In this document: in pieces, positions 51,125-60,729 of the stretch
How positions within the stretch are numbered: the first letter of the stretch is position 1
Layout: each line of letters opens with the position of its first letter
Assembly (NCBI GenBank): GCA_017553625.1
Contig: JAFZKP010000017.1
Span: forward strand, 1-64,000
Origin: Bacteroidales bacterium
GTDB taxonomy: Bacteria > Bacteroidota > Bacteroidia > Bacteroidales > F082
DNA length: 64,000 bases
Direction of reading: 5' to 3'
Program-made: the position numbers and the translations under genes
The notes under the pieces: model-generated
Seen by the model: only the letters and a program-made list of their open reading frames with translations
What the model was told of the DNA's origin: nothing
The model's database searches: none

Positions 51125-53641
51125 TTACTTTATGACTTTCTTTGTCGTGCCGTTGACTTTCACGAAGTAAACGCCACTCTCCCACTCTGTTGTGTTTAAA
51201 GCCATCTCATCATGCGCTTCCGCAGATACGATTTTCTGTCCCAAGAAGTCGTAAACCTCCACGTGCATGAATCCTTCTTTAACGACAACCAATTGGTTTT
51301 CAACAGGATTTGGATAAATCATGAATGAATCGGCAAGCACGTCGTCCACAGAAGCAATTGTCTGGCACTCGATAGCTCCGATATCAATCTGACCGTTCAC
51401 AATACGTGGATTTCCAAGATAATCAGGGTTGGAGACACCCGCTACGGTCTTGTCGCCAGCATCGACGCACACTGAATTTTTGTTCAATGCGTAATTGCCG
51501 TCTTCAGGATTCTCGAAGCGCGGATATTGCTGATTATCAGCACCTTCGTTTTCTGATGCAAGGTTTATATTGTTTGTTCCATCAAATCCGCCCTGGATAG
51601 CGCAATAGTTGAATTTCGAAGTGCCTGCGATCTGATTGGCGACGTTGTCGGCCATATTACCCCAGACGATGGTGTTGTAGAATTTGCTGTATTGTGTCTC
51701 GTTAAACAATCCTCCGCCATCATTGGTGGCATTATTCGCAATGAAATCACAGTTTACGACAATAATCTTCCCTTTATTATACATCGCGCCGCCAAGCGAT
51801 GCGTTGTTATTGTCGAAAATGCTGTTTATGATTTTGCTTTCCTTGTTGGCGAAAATGTAATAACCGCCGCCTTTTGTCGTCGCGGTGTTGTTTGTGATTC
51901 GGCAATTCTTAATCATCGCACCCGTCATGTCGCACAAAGCGCCGCCAAGAGCACCTCTGTTGCCGTCAAAGACGCAATTCTCAAAACTTACCACCGCATT
52001 ATCATAAAATGGCGTAATGATATATGCGCCTCCACCGAAGCCAGTAGCCCTGTTATTCAAGAACTTGCAATTTTTAAAATAGCTGTTACTGCACAGATAC
52101 GCGCCTCCACCGGCACCAACATTGCCATTTTGAATCACGAAACCATCCCAGACCGAATAATCGGCATTTGAGAAATGGTCTGTCTGATAGACGACCCTGC
52201 GCGCATCCTGACCGTCAAGAATCGTTGGATTAGCCTCAAAGTCACGGTCATCGAGATCGAAATCAGGAGTCTCATTACCGGCAAAACCGCCATAAATGCG
52301 GTTGTTTTTGTAAATCACGAAAGCGCCGTTGATGTTATTCATATCGCCGTAATAAGTACCGGTTTTCACCCAAACTTTATTAACCCTGTCGGTCGAGCGT
52401 GCCGAGGCATATTCTAAATAAGGTGTGGCGTTTGCCCATGACGAACCGTCGCCGGTACCGTCAGCGGAAACATAAATGATGTTATTCGAGTCGGCATTGA
52501 TCTCCAACGGGACGATATTCATCACGATAGCCTCGTTATTATGAAAACCAGCCACGTCATTGATGCTATAGAAATCGTTGCCAGAGCCACTCCATCCGAG
52601 GTTGAAGCTGAAATAATCGTTGCTGTCGTAGCCGTCACAAACTATGGCATGACCGCTGCCCGAATCGCTGCTTCCAGAGAAATACATCGGCTGTGACTTG
52701 TCGAGTTCGCTCTTCAAAAGCGCGATCCAATCGGCTTCCGATTCAAATTTGCTGCGTTCAAGATACAAAGCGCCGCCATAGCCGAAATACTGTCGCATGG
52801 CAGTCTCCACACTTTTCGACTGCGCACCGCTGCCGTCAGGACCGAAGTTCATATCGACACTCACGCCGCAGTGATACATCAGCAACGCCACCGCCTTTGC
52901 CGCGTCATTTGCCTGAGAGCCAAGTGAGTTCGGCATGATCGCCCAATTATACGTCGTAGCGCCGAAATCGGCAGACTGCACGCCGTAGGTGCTGTGTGTG
53001 TATGAATGCGAGCCTTGCCCGTGAGCCGGATGATTCCAGAATTTCATAATCTGCGACATAGCGCAAGCCACACAACCTGCATAGCAGTGACCGCCCGGAC
53101 CGCCCCACCAGCCGCCTCCTGTTTCAGGAGCATAATAATTATAAGGATAATCCTGATTCCACAAAGTCTGAATCATCGGGTCAACGGTTCTGGCGTTTTT
53201 AGCAGAAGGCAACTCGTTGTTTTCCAACGACTTCCATTCCTTTTCAACATCTTCATTCATAAAAACACCATGCTCTTCGCAATAATCGATGTTTTTGCTG
53301 TAATTCTCAATAAAATACCAAGCCGGCTCCGGAATCTCACCCTCATAACTGTTCCTTACGGAATAAGCGAGGACAGGTCTCACATATTTTGAAGCCGAGA
53401 CAATCACGAAACCACCGCCTTCCACGTTATAAATGTAAAGATTCGCCTGGTTGTCGGCACCTTTTTCAACATGGAAAAGATTCAACTGCGGATTGTCAGA
53501 CCTTGTCTTATTCGAGATGAAATTCTCTCCGATTTTCTTTGCAAACGATTCATTTACAAAGTTTTGTGCATTCGCAACATTTATAGTCAGCGATAATCCA
53601 AAAATGACAATTATCAGTCTGATGAAATAATTTTTATTCAT
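51125..53641 (-). CDS. C10-family cysteine protease (streptopain-like) with beta-helix and T9SS sorting domain
   Basis: 838 residues. Signal peptide (LIIVIFGLSLTINVANAQ); Spi/pro-domain ~28-150; catalytic domain ~150-375 with Cys190 in GHCYAGCVACAMSQIMKFW, His331 in GSGHAIVCDGYDSN and the NLGWSG Asn/Trp. A parallel beta-helix region follows (~385-745: IYVSADGTGDGSSWANATPY, repeated GGGAY, GGALC and GGGYYI turns). The last ~75 residues (FMIYPNPVENQLVV ... YFVKVNGTTKKVIK) are a type A T9SS tail. Predicted secreted or cell-surface protease. Confidence 0.92.
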   Translation of the reverse strand: MNKNYFIRLIIVIFGLSLTINVANAQNFVNESFAKKIGENFISNKTRSDNPQLNLFHVEKGADNQANLYIYNVEGGGFVIVSASKYVRPVLAYSVRNSYEGEIPEPAWYFIENYSKNIDYCEEHGVFMNEDVEKEWKSLENNELPSAKNARTVDPMIQTLWNQDYPYNYYAPETGGGWWGGPGGHCYAGCVACAMSQIMKFWNHPAHGQGSHSYTHSTYGVQSADFGATTYNWAIMPNSLGSQANDAAKAVALLMYHCGVSVDMNFGPDGSGAQSKSVETAMRQYFGYGGALYLERSKFESEADWIALLKSELDKSQPMYFSGSSDSGSGHAIVCDGYDSNDYFSFNLGWSGSGNDFYSINDVAGFHNNEAIVMNIVPLEINADSNNIIYVSADGTGDGSSWANATPYLEYASARSTDRVNKVWVKTGTYYGDMNNINGAFVIYKNNRIYGGFAGNETPDFDLDDRDFEANPTILDGQDARRVVYQTDHFSNADYSVWDGFVIQNGNVGAGGGAYLCSNSYFKNCKFLNNRATGFGGGAYIITPFYDNAVVSFENCVFDGNRGALGGALCDMTGAMIKNCRITNNTATTKGGGYYIFANKESKIINSIFDNNNASLGGAMYNKGKIIVVNCDFIANNATNDGGGLFNETQYSKFYNTIVWGNMADNVANQIAGTSKFNYCAIQGGFDGTNNINLASENEGADNQQYPRFENPEDGNYALNKNSVCVDAGDKTVAGVSNPDYLGNPRIVNGQIDIGAIECQTIASVDDVLADSFMIYPNPVENQLVVVKEGFMHVEVYDFLGQKIVSAEAHDEMALNTTEWESGVYFVKVNGTTKKVIK

Positions 53642-53661
53642 TTTTTGTTAATTTGATGGTG

Positions 53662-53686
53662 CAAAGATATAAATTTCTTATATTTG
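53662..53686. promoter_or_regulatory. Divergent promoter elements, protease and hutU
   Basis: Plus strand TATATTTG (53679-53686) toward hutU, with TTTG at 53652-53655 (23-base spacing, slightly long). Minus strand TATCTTTG (53669-53662) toward the protease gene. Both are good -7 boxes. Confidence 0.55.
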
Positions 53687-53726
53687 CAAGTTAAAAATAT
53701 TGAATTTTACAAAAAATTATATTTAA

Positions 53727-55721
53727 ATGAATGATTTTCAAAAAGAAATACTTGCTGGCATTCCGGAACAGCTGCCAGAAGTAAAAGAATACGACAAGAG
53801 CATCAACCATGCCCCGAAACGTAAGGACATTTTGACGAAGGAGCAGAAAAGACTGGCTTTGAAAAACGCTTTGCGTTATTTCCCAGAGAGACTTCACGCC
53901 CAGCTCGCACCTGAGTTTTATGAGGAACTTGAAAAATACGGTCGCATCTACATGTACCGTTATCGTCCTTCATACAAGATGTACGCCCGTCCGATTGACG
54001 AATATCCGGCAAAATGCCGTCAGGCGGCTGCCATCATGCTGATGATTCAGAACAACTTGGACCCAGCGGTGGCACAGCATCCACATGAGCTCATCATCTA
54101 CGGCGGCAATGGTGCCATCTTCCAAAACTGGGCACAGTATCGTCTCGTGATGCAATACCTCGCCAACATGACCGACGAGCAGACTCTGGTGATGTATTCG
54201 GGTCACCCAATGGGACTTTTCCCGTCACATAAAGAGGCTCCGCGTGTCATCGTGACAAACGGTATGATGATTCCAAACTATTCAAAACCAGACGATTGGG
54301 AGCGTTACAACGCACTTGGCGTAACACAATACGGCCAGATGACAGCAGGTTCGTACATGTACATCGGACCACAAGGCATCGTCCACGGCACCACAATCAC
54401 TGTCTTGAACGCGTCGCGTAAGCAAGGCGGCACACCGGCTGGCAAGCTGTTCATCACAGCGGGTCTCGGCGGCATGTCAGGCGCTCAGCCAAAGGCAGGT
54501 AACATAGCAGGCGTGGTGTCAATCACAGCGGAAATCAACCCGGCAGCGGCACAGAAACGCTACAATCAGGGCTGGGTCGATGAGATTCACGAGAATCTTG
54601 ACGAATTGTTTGAAAAAGTGAACGACGCCCGCGCAAAGAAAATCGCACGTTCGTTCGCATATCAGGGCAATGTGGTCGATCTCTGGGAATATGCAGCAGA
54701 AAAAGGCATCCAGGTTGACCTTGGTTCCGACCAGACATCGTTGCACAACCCATTTGCCGGCGGTTATTATCCAGTAGGTTATTCACTTGAAGAGTCAAAG
54801 AAGATGATGGCAGAAGAGCCGGCGAAGTTCAAAGAGGCAGTTTACGCTTCTTTGCGCCGTCATGTGGCAGCCATCAACAAGCTGACAGCCAAGGGAATGT
54901 ATTTCTTCGACTACGGCAACGCCTTCCTCCTTGAAAGCAGCCGCGCTGGAGCAGACATCCTGAAAGAAGACGGCAAGTTCCGTTATCCATCATACGTCCA
55001 GGACATCATGGGCCCGATGTATTTCGACTACGGCTTCGGTCCGTTCAGATGGGTCTGCACATCAGGAAAACCTGAAGATCTGCAGGTCACTGACGACATA
55101 GCGTGCAAGGTGTTGGAAGACATCGCCAAGTCATCGCCAAAGGAGATTCAGCAGCAGATGCACGACAACATCCAGTGGATCAAGGGCGCACAGGCGAATC
55201 ACCTCGTCGTGGGCTCGCAGGCTCGTATCCTTTATGCCGACTGCGAAGGCCGCACCAAGATCGCTGCCGAGTTCAACAAAGCCATCGCTGACGGCCGCCT
55301 GACAGCACCAGTCGTGTTAGGTCGCGACCACCACGACGTGTCCGGCACCGACTCACCGTTCCGTGAGACATCCAACATCTACGACGGCTCAAGCTTCACA
55401 GCTGACATGGCAGTCCAGAACGTCATCGGTGACGGTTTCCGCGGCGCCACATGGGTCTCTATCCACAACGGCGGCGGCGTAGGCTGGGGCGAGGTCATCA
55501 ACGGAGGCTTCGGCATGGTTCTCGACGGCACTCCAGAGGCTGACAGACGTCTGCACTGCATGCTCCACTGGGATGTGAACAACGGCATCGCGCGCCGCAG
55601 CTGGGCTCGCAACGAACCCGCCATGTTCGCCATCAAACGCGCCATGGAGGTCGAGCCGAGACTGAAGGTCACAATGCCAAACATCGCAAGTGACGAAATG
55701 ATTGCAAATATTATCAAATAA
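53727..55721 (+). CDS. hutU: Urocanate hydratase
   Basis: 664 residues, the longer urocanase type. NAD-site motif GGMSGAQPKAGNIAG, then GPFRWVCTSGKPEDL and GRDHHDVSGTDSPFRET, IHNGGGVGWGEVINGG. It converts urocanate to imidazolone propionate in histidine breakdown. No other hut genes are adjacent in the window. Codon use and GC are like the other housekeeping genes. The T9SS-cargo gene follows 19 bases after the stop. Confidence 0.96.
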   Translation: MNDFQKEILAGIPEQLPEVKEYDKSINHAPKRKDILTKEQKRLALKNALRYFPERLHAQLAPEFYEELEKYGRIYMYRYRPSYKMYARPIDEYPAKCRQAAAIMLMIQNNLDPAVAQHPHELIIYGGNGAIFQNWAQYRLVMQYLANMTDEQTLVMYSGHPMGLFPSHKEAPRVIVTNGMMIPNYSKPDDWERYNALGVTQYGQMTAGSYMYIGPQGIVHGTTITVLNASRKQGGTPAGKLFITAGLGGMSGAQPKAGNIAGVVSITAEINPAAAQKRYNQGWVDEIHENLDELFEKVNDARAKKIARSFAYQGNVVDLWEYAAEKGIQVDLGSDQTSLHNPFAGGYYPVGYSLEESKKMMAEEPAKFKEAVYASLRRHVAAINKLTAKGMYFFDYGNAFLLESSRAGADILKEDGKFRYPSYVQDIMGPMYFDYGFGPFRWVCTSGKPEDLQVTDDIACKVLEDIAKSSPKEIQQQMHDNIQWIKGAQANHLVVGSQARILYADCEGRTKIAAEFNKAIADGRLTAPVVLGRDHHDVSGTDSPFRETSNIYDGSSFTADMAVQNVIGDGFRGATWVSIHNGGGVGWGEVINGGFGMVLDGTPEADRRLHCMLHWDVNNGIARRSWARNEPAMFAIKRAMEVEPRLKVTMPNIASDEMIANIIK

Positions 55722-55740
55722 TCATAAAAATAATCGCGTT

Positions 55741-56496
55741 ATGAAAAAGTTATTCTTATCATTAGCATTAATCGTGTCGGTGATGGCATTATCGGCACAG
55801 AGTTACACTGTAACTGAAAAAGAAACCGGCAACGCAGTCGAAAACGGCGCCACTTATTACATTTTCGGTGACGGCTCTGAATTATATGGAGTGCCAGGTG
55901 GCGAGATGCAAATAGAATTTGATGTCACAGCCAACGAAAATGTCAGACTTATTGGAAAAAAGACTCCTGTAAATTATGTCGAAGGCACATCAACCTGGAT
56001 TTGCTTCGGCTTTTGCCTCGCTCCTACCACAGGCGCACAACAAACCGAGCCAAACAACATGGCAGAAGGTGAGACATTGGTGTTAAGCGGCCATTATATG
56101 GCTGATGACTACATGACAGTGCTCGGAGAGGAGCAGCACTTGACATTAGAAATCGTGGATGCAGCCAATCCGGAAGAATCATTTGTCATCAACGTCATCT
56201 TCAAGTATTCTTTGGATGGTGTCAACGACATCAACGCTGTTGAGGAATTCAGCAACGCTTACCCAATGCCGGCAAGCAGCGTCGTCAACTTCGACTACAG
56301 CTTCAATTCAAGCGTGAACAGCGCAATGGTTGCCATTTACAACATGATGGGACAAGAGGTTTTGCGCAGCGAAATCAGCGGAATGAGCGGCAAACACAGC
56401 CTTAACATCAGCGACCTCACTGACGGAGTTTATTTCTACAGCCTCATCGTGAACGGCGTTGTGGAGAAATCCAACAAACTGATTGTCAGACGTTAG
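55741..56496 (+). CDS. T9SS type A cargo protein of unknown function
   Basis: 251 residues from ATG 55741 with a signal peptide (MKKLFLSLALIVSVMALSAQ). Residues ~25-170 are a beta-rich body (VTEKETGNAVENGATYYIFG ... HLTLEIVDAANPEESF), and the last ~75 (NAYPMPASSVVNFDYSF, VAIYNMMGQEVLRSEI, GVYFYSLIVNGVVEKSNKLIVRR) are a T9SS C-terminal domain. Likely surface-exposed. An intrinsic terminator sits in the convergent gene. Confidence 0.85.
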   Translation: MKKLFLSLALIVSVMALSAQSYTVTEKETGNAVENGATYYIFGDGSELYGVPGGEMQIEFDVTANENVRLIGKKTPVNYVEGTSTWICFGFCLAPTTGAQQTEPNNMAEGETLVLSGHYMADDYMTVLGEEQHLTLEIVDAANPEESFVINVIFKYSLDGVNDINAVEEFSNAYPMPASSVVNFDYSFNSSVNSAMVAIYNMMGQEVLRSEISGMSGKHSLNISDLTDGVYFYSLIVNGVVEKSNKLIVRR

Positions 56497-56511
56497 TCTA
56501 ATCGTAAAGGT

Positions 56512-58137
56512 TTATTTCACTAAACGGACGAGGCGAACACTTCGTCCGTTTTTTCGTACATACCACGTGGCAGGCATGATGTTGCCTTCAGTGAAAAACA
56601 TATAGTACGCACCTGTTCCACTGACTGACGTGGATGACCAATAATGACCGTCGTAACCCACATATTTTATTGACGTTCCGCGACGCATACCAGCAGAAGG
56701 GAGGAACACCGCGCCATTTGCCTCGAGTTTCTCATTCCACGATATTTGAGAAACCTTGTTATCGCTGAAACTCGCCTCGTAACTGTTCACATTTTTTAAG
56801 AAAAACTTACCCGGATCCCAGTCGTCCGGAAAGAGTATCACACCCTTCACTCCGTTCACGGTAGCTTTCACAAATCTCATCGCAAAACGAGTGTTTCGCT
56901 CGTCAAACAAATAAGTCCACTCATCACCAGAGAGCGTGTACCAACTCCTACCCTCTTCATCTGGAAGATTGTTTCCCCAATCGTTGAAAGGGCTGTAATC
57001 GCTGTTTTCATCAGAAGTTTTTGTCGGCTCGTCGCCCGTGCCATATCCGAAAAGGTCAATCCAGCCACTGTAACTCGAAGAAATGTTTCCGTTGTCCTTG
57101 CCAATGAAGTCCCACTGATGTTCAGCGAAACGCCATGTGTTCGTCGAAGCCTGATATTGCAGATTGCCTTTTGAAAACTGTACTTTGGTATTTGGGTCTA
57201 CAGAAAAAACGCCTTTGCACGCCTGAATCGTTGTCGCAGCAGGAACAGTTTGGTTTTTAGGAGTTTGATTATCTGGCTTTTGCGAAATCACAGGTTCAAC
57301 ATAGTTTTTATCTTTTACAAGATTCACATTTTCAAGGTTTTTATTCACTTCGCCAGTTTTTATCGTAACCATCTCCGCGAAGTTCTCATAACCCGTTTTT
57401 CTCAGTTCAACGACATGCGTTCCCGGTTTTATCTTTTTCATCTGGTACGGAGTGACGCCTGTTTTCATTTCATCAATAAAAATATCAGCGCCAGATGGTT
57501 CGGTTTTTATTGTGATATATCCAAAATTCGGTTTCAATTCAACAAATTTTTCAATCTTTTCGGTTTTGTCGGTCTTAATCATGTCCTCTTCGGGGATGTA
57601 ATCTTCACAAACCACCTTGTAACGATGCTCGGTGCCCACTGACACGGCGGCGCTACCATATCCTGTGCCGACTTTCTTGCCATCGATAAAAATCTCGGCT
57701 GTCGTAGGAACGGCGTTTATCACCAAGGTGGCGGTTTCCATTCCCAAAGTCAGTTCATAAACCTTGCCAGCCTCGAGCTGATACGGCAGTCTAAAGACGT
57801 AGTCGCCCATATATTTTATTGTCAGTTCGCCGTTTTTCCTTGAAGAGACGTGCAGAAGCCATTGCCCGTTTTTGAAAACCATGTGTGTTATCTCGATTCC
57901 GTTTGGCACAAAAATGAATTTCTGCATCAAATCCTCCTCAAAGCCGACGGCTTTAACCTTGATACGGCAAATCGGGTTGCTGTCAAAGTCGGTCCACGAC
58001 TTTTTCGGAATCTGCTCCATGTCAATAAGCTCGTTCGATTTCTGCATGAAATCCTTATAAACCAAAGGCGATGTGTTCTGCGAAAACGCTGATAATGCAA
58101 GGAATAACGTTAAAAATGGCAATAATAATCTTTTCAT
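56512..58137 (-). CDS. PEGA-repeat protein with FISUMP-like C-domain
   Basis: 541 residues; signal peptide (MKRLLLPFLTLFLALSAFSQ). Two PEGA domains: LVINAVPTTAEIFIDGKKVGTG (~145) and ITIKTEPSGADIFIDEMKTGVTPY (~215). After a linker (~285-305) a FISUMP-like domain of the 26669 class: KVQFSKGNLQYQASTNTWRF, EHQWDFIG, WIDLFGYGTG, YTLSGDEWTYLFDER, GAVFLPSAG, GHYWSSTS, GRSVRLVRLV. A cell-surface role is likely; function unknown. Confidence 0.82.
   Translation of the reverse strand: MKRLLLPFLTLFLALSAFSQNTSPLVYKDFMQKSNELIDMEQIPKKSWTDFDSNPICRIKVKAVGFEEDLMQKFIFVPNGIEITHMVFKNGQWLLHVSSRKNGELTIKYMGDYVFRLPYQLEAGKVYELTLGMETATLVINAVPTTAEIFIDGKKVGTGYGSAAVSVGTEHRYKVVCEDYIPEEDMIKTDKTEKIEKFVELKPNFGYITIKTEPSGADIFIDEMKTGVTPYQMKKIKPGTHVVELRKTGYENFAEMVTIKTGEVNKNLENVNLVKDKNYVEPVISQKPDNQTPKNQTVPAATTIQACKGVFSVDPNTKVQFSKGNLQYQASTNTWRFAEHQWDFIGKDNGNISSSYSGWIDLFGYGTGDEPTKTSDENSDYSPFNDWGNNLPDEEGRSWYTLSGDEWTYLFDERNTRFAMRFVKATVNGVKGVILFPDDWDPGKFFLKNVNSYEASFSDNKVSQISWNEKLEANGAVFLPSAGMRRGTSIKYVGYDGHYWSSTSVSGTGAYYMFFTEGNIMPATWYVRKNGRSVRLVRLVK
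56522..56554 (+). terminator. Terminator of the T9SS-cargo gene, inside the convergent coding end
   Basis: AAACGGACGA (56522-56531) pairs with TCGTCCGTTT (56542-56551), followed by T's. It uses codons of the last residues of the 56512 gene. Confidence 0.8.
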
Positions 58138-58205
58138 AATTCAATAATAATGCCTGCAAAAATATGAAATTCTCATCAGAACAACAAATTTTTACGTGTA
58201 AAAAC

Positions 58206-58234
58206 GTAGAGACGCCACAATGTGACGTCTCTAC
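58206..58234. repeat. GTAGAGAC palindrome, copy 3
   Basis: GTAGAGACG-CCACAATGTGA-CGTCTCTAC between rny's stop and the PEGA gene's start. Confidence 0.8.
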
Positions 58235-58261
58235 TTGGTTCGATTTTAGATGTCGCGGTTG

Positions 58262-59830
58262 TTATTTTGCGAACTGCACCGCTCTTGTCTCTCTGATGAC
58301 GGTGATTTTTATCTGTCCCGGGTACGTCATCTCGGTCTGGATCTGACGTGAGAGGTCGTATGCTATGCTGTCGGCTTCCTGGTCGCTGACCTTGTCGGCA
58401 CCCACGATGACGCGGAGCTCACGACCTGCCTGAATAGCGTATGTCTTCACGACGCCAGGATACGACATCGCCATCTTCTCGAGTTTGTTCAGACGCTGGA
58501 TGTAAGCCTCCACGACCTCACGGCGTGCGCCTGGACGTGCACCGGAGATAGCGTCGCACACCTGAACGATAGGCGCGATAAGCGATTCCATCTCTATCTC
58601 GTCGTGGTGAGCACCGATAGCGTTGCAGACATCGGCTTTCTCCTTATATTTCTCAGCGGTCTTCATACCGAGGATTGCATGTGGAAGCTCCTCCTCGTTG
58701 TCAGCCACCTTGCCGATATCGTGAAGCAGACCAGCACGTTTTGCGACTTTGGTGTTGAGACCGAGCTCAGCTGCCATTGTTGCGCAAAGTCTTGCTGTCT
58801 CGATAGAGTGCTGCAGCAGGTTCTGTCCGTATGACGAACGGTATTTCATCCTACCAATCATCTTGATAAGCTCAGGTGCGAGGTTATGGATGCCGAGGTC
58901 GATGACAGTGCGTTTACCTGTCTCGATAATCTCCTGTTCAACTTGTTTCTCGACTTTCTTCACCACTTCCTCGATACGTGCCGGATGGATACGACCGTCG
59001 GTCACGAGTTTCTGAAGTGACAGACGTGCTATCTCACGGCGAATCGGGTCAAAGCCCGAGAGAAGGATAGCGTCAGGGCTGTCGTCGATGATGATTTCAA
59101 CGCCTGTGAGTGATTCGAGGGCGCGGATGTTACGGCCTTCACGACCGATGATACGACCCTTAATCTCGTCATTTTCAATGTTAAACACCGAAACCGTGTT
59201 TTCGATTGCGTGTTCAGACGCTGTTCTCTGGATAGTCTCAAGAACGATTTTCTTCGCGTCCTGGTTTGCCGACATCTTGGCTTCCTCCACGATTTCCTTT
59301 GCGAGAACCATCGCCTCTGCTCGTGCCTCGTCTTTTACGGCTTCCTTAAGTTGTTCTTTTGCCTCGCTCACTGTAAGACCTGAGATGGATTCAAGCATCT
59401 TTTTCTGTTCTTCGTGAATCTTGTCGAGTTCTGCCTGGCGTTTCGTGAGGTTTTCCTGCTGTGTCGTGAGATTCTGCTGCTGTTTGTTCAGCTCGTTTGC
59501 CTTACGGTTCAGTTCCTCGTTGCGTTGGTTCACCTGTTGTTGCTGCTGTTGAACCCTTGTCTCCACCTTTTGCAGCTCGCGTTTCTTCTCGTTTGTCTCC
59601 TTCTCGTAATCCGATTTCATCTGAAGGAACTTCTCTTTTGCTTGAAGAATCTTGTCTTTCTTGATAACTTCGCCTTTTTCTTTTGCTTCCTCAAGCAGCT
59701 GATGGCTTTTTCTTGTCAAAGCTTTACGCATAATGGTTGTCGCCAACAGCACACCGATACCAGCGCCCACCAGGACGCCGATTACTGCGTAAATGATAAT
59801 GCTCGTTGTGGTTAATTCTAGTAAAACCAT
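58262..59830 (-). CDS. rny: Ribonuclease Y
   Basis: 522 residues: N-terminal membrane helix ([20 protein letters not shown]), long coiled coil (~45-170, Q- and E-rich), KH domain (~205-265, [15 protein letters not shown]), HD domain with [10 protein letters not shown] and [10 protein letters not shown]. Membrane-bound endoribonuclease that starts mRNA decay. Separated from zapA only by the 6S RNA gene. Confidence 0.96.
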   Translation of the reverse strand: MVLLELTTTSIIIYAVIGVLVGAGIGVLLATTIMRKALTRKSHQLLEEAKEKGEVIKKDKILQAKEKFLQMKSDYEKETNEKKRELQKVETRVQQQQQQVNQRNEELNRKANELNKQQQNLTTQQENLTKRQAELDKIHEEQKKMLESISGLTVSEAKEQLKEAVKDEARAEAMVLAKEIVEEAKMSANQDAKKIVLETIQRTASEHAIENTVSVFNIENDEIKGRIIGREGRNIRALESLTGVEIIIDDSPDAILLSGFDPIRREIARLSLQKLVTDGRIHPARIEEVVKKVEKQVEQEIIETGKRTVIDLGIHNLAPELIKMIGRMKYRSSYGQNLLQHSIETARLCATMAAELGLNTKVAKRAGLLHDIGKVADNEEELPHAILGMKTAEKYKEKADVCNAIGAHHDEIEMESLIAPIVQVCDAISGARPGARREVVEAYIQRLNKLEKMAMSYPGVVKTYAIQAGRELRVIVGADKVSDQEADSIAYDLSRQIQTEMTYPGQIKITVIRETRAVQFAK

Positions 59831-59870
59831 TTTTTAATTAAAGATTTTACTCTTCCGCGAAAAGAAAAAA

Positions 59871-60050
59871 ATCTGTCTGTCCAAAGGGATCGTAAACCCT
59901 TGTATATCACGCTTATGGCTGCCACGATACGCAAACGTCCACTGGCGTTGAAGCTCCTCTTTCGAGGATGAGGCCTGTTTTTGTACCCATGAGTCAACCG
60001 GTTAAATTGTTATTATTGTTAAGGTTACATCATGCGACGGACAGACAGAT
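59871..60050 (-). ncRNA. ssrS: 6S RNA
   Basis: 180 nt between zapA and rny on their strand. The ends form a perfect 12-bp closing stem, ATCTGTCTGTCC (59871-59882) with GGACAGACAGAT (60039-60050), followed on the minus strand by a T run. A largely unpaired central part and an apical GAGG/CCTC-type hairpin around 59950-59970 fit the 6S shape, and the zapA-6S-rny order matches known Bacteroidota loci. 6S RNA binds the housekeeping sigma-RNA polymerase. No other gene is in this 225-bp gap. Confidence 0.8.
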
Positions 60051-60055
60051 AATTC

Positions 60056-60352
60056 TTACAAGTTTTCAGTCAACAATTCATCGATAACATCAAGTTGTTT
60101 GTCAAGATATTGATCTTTGAAGGCGGAGTCTTTCTCATATTTCACCACGGTTGTCGCGAACTGGATACACGCCATCGAGACCAGCGACAGATAATCCTTA
60201 TCTGTGTATACGCTCTTATACTCCTTTACCCGTTCGTTTATCAGCTCGGCGGCTCTTCGGACCTTCTCCTCATCAGCCTTGTCAATAGTCAGACGGTAAT
60301 TGCGTTCAGCAACATTGATATTAATTCTTATCTCATCACTTTCGCTCATCAT
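60056..60352 (-). CDS. zapA: Cell division protein ZapA
   Basis: 98 residues. N-terminal IRININVAERNYRLTID then EEKVRRAAELINERVKEYK and a C-terminal coiled coil. It bundles FtsZ filaments. 12 bases after the coiled-coil gene and directly upstream of 6S RNA. Confidence 0.93.
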   Translation of the reverse strand: MMSESDEIRININVAERNYRLTIDKADEEKVRRAAELINERVKEYKSVYTDKDYLSLVSMACIQFATTVVKYEKDSAFKDQYLDKQLDVIDELLTENL

Positions 60353-60364
60353 CGTCTGTTTTTA

Positions 60365-60658
60365 TTACTGTTCAGCGTTCAATATCGCAACACATTGATC
60401 TATTTCCTTTACCAATGCCTTGATCAACTGCCTACTATTTTCTATTTCCTTCTCGTTTCCGAGTGCGTTAACAATAGTTGTTTTATTTATTTTATCTTTC
60501 AATTCCGTGTTCTCCTCCTGAAGAATCTCGATTTTCAACTGAAGTTCCTCATTCTGTCGAACAAGCTCGCTGTTTTTCTCAATAAGTTGATTCTTAAGCG
60601 ATATGAGCTTTCTTAACTTCAACTCGATTTCCGAAAGTCTAACACTTAAATCAGCCAT
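60365..60658 (-). CDS. Small coiled-coil protein upstream of zapA
   Basis: 97 residues, heptad pattern of L/I and E/K for about residues 5-60 (LSEIELKLRKLISLKNQLIE ... ENTELKDKI). No catalytic feature. Position before zapA and coil size recall ZapB-like divisome accessory proteins, but similarity is too generic to assign. Confidence 0.6.
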   Translation of the reverse strand: MADLSVRLSEIELKLRKLISLKNQLIEKNSELVRQNEELQLKIEILQEENTELKDKINKTTIVNALGNEKEIENSRQLIKALVKEIDQCVAILNAEQ

Positions 60659-60729
60659 TTCCTTTTACAGTTTGCCTTAGAATTTTGCCACAAAGATAAG
60701 AATAATTATCGCATCGCGCAAACTTTTTT

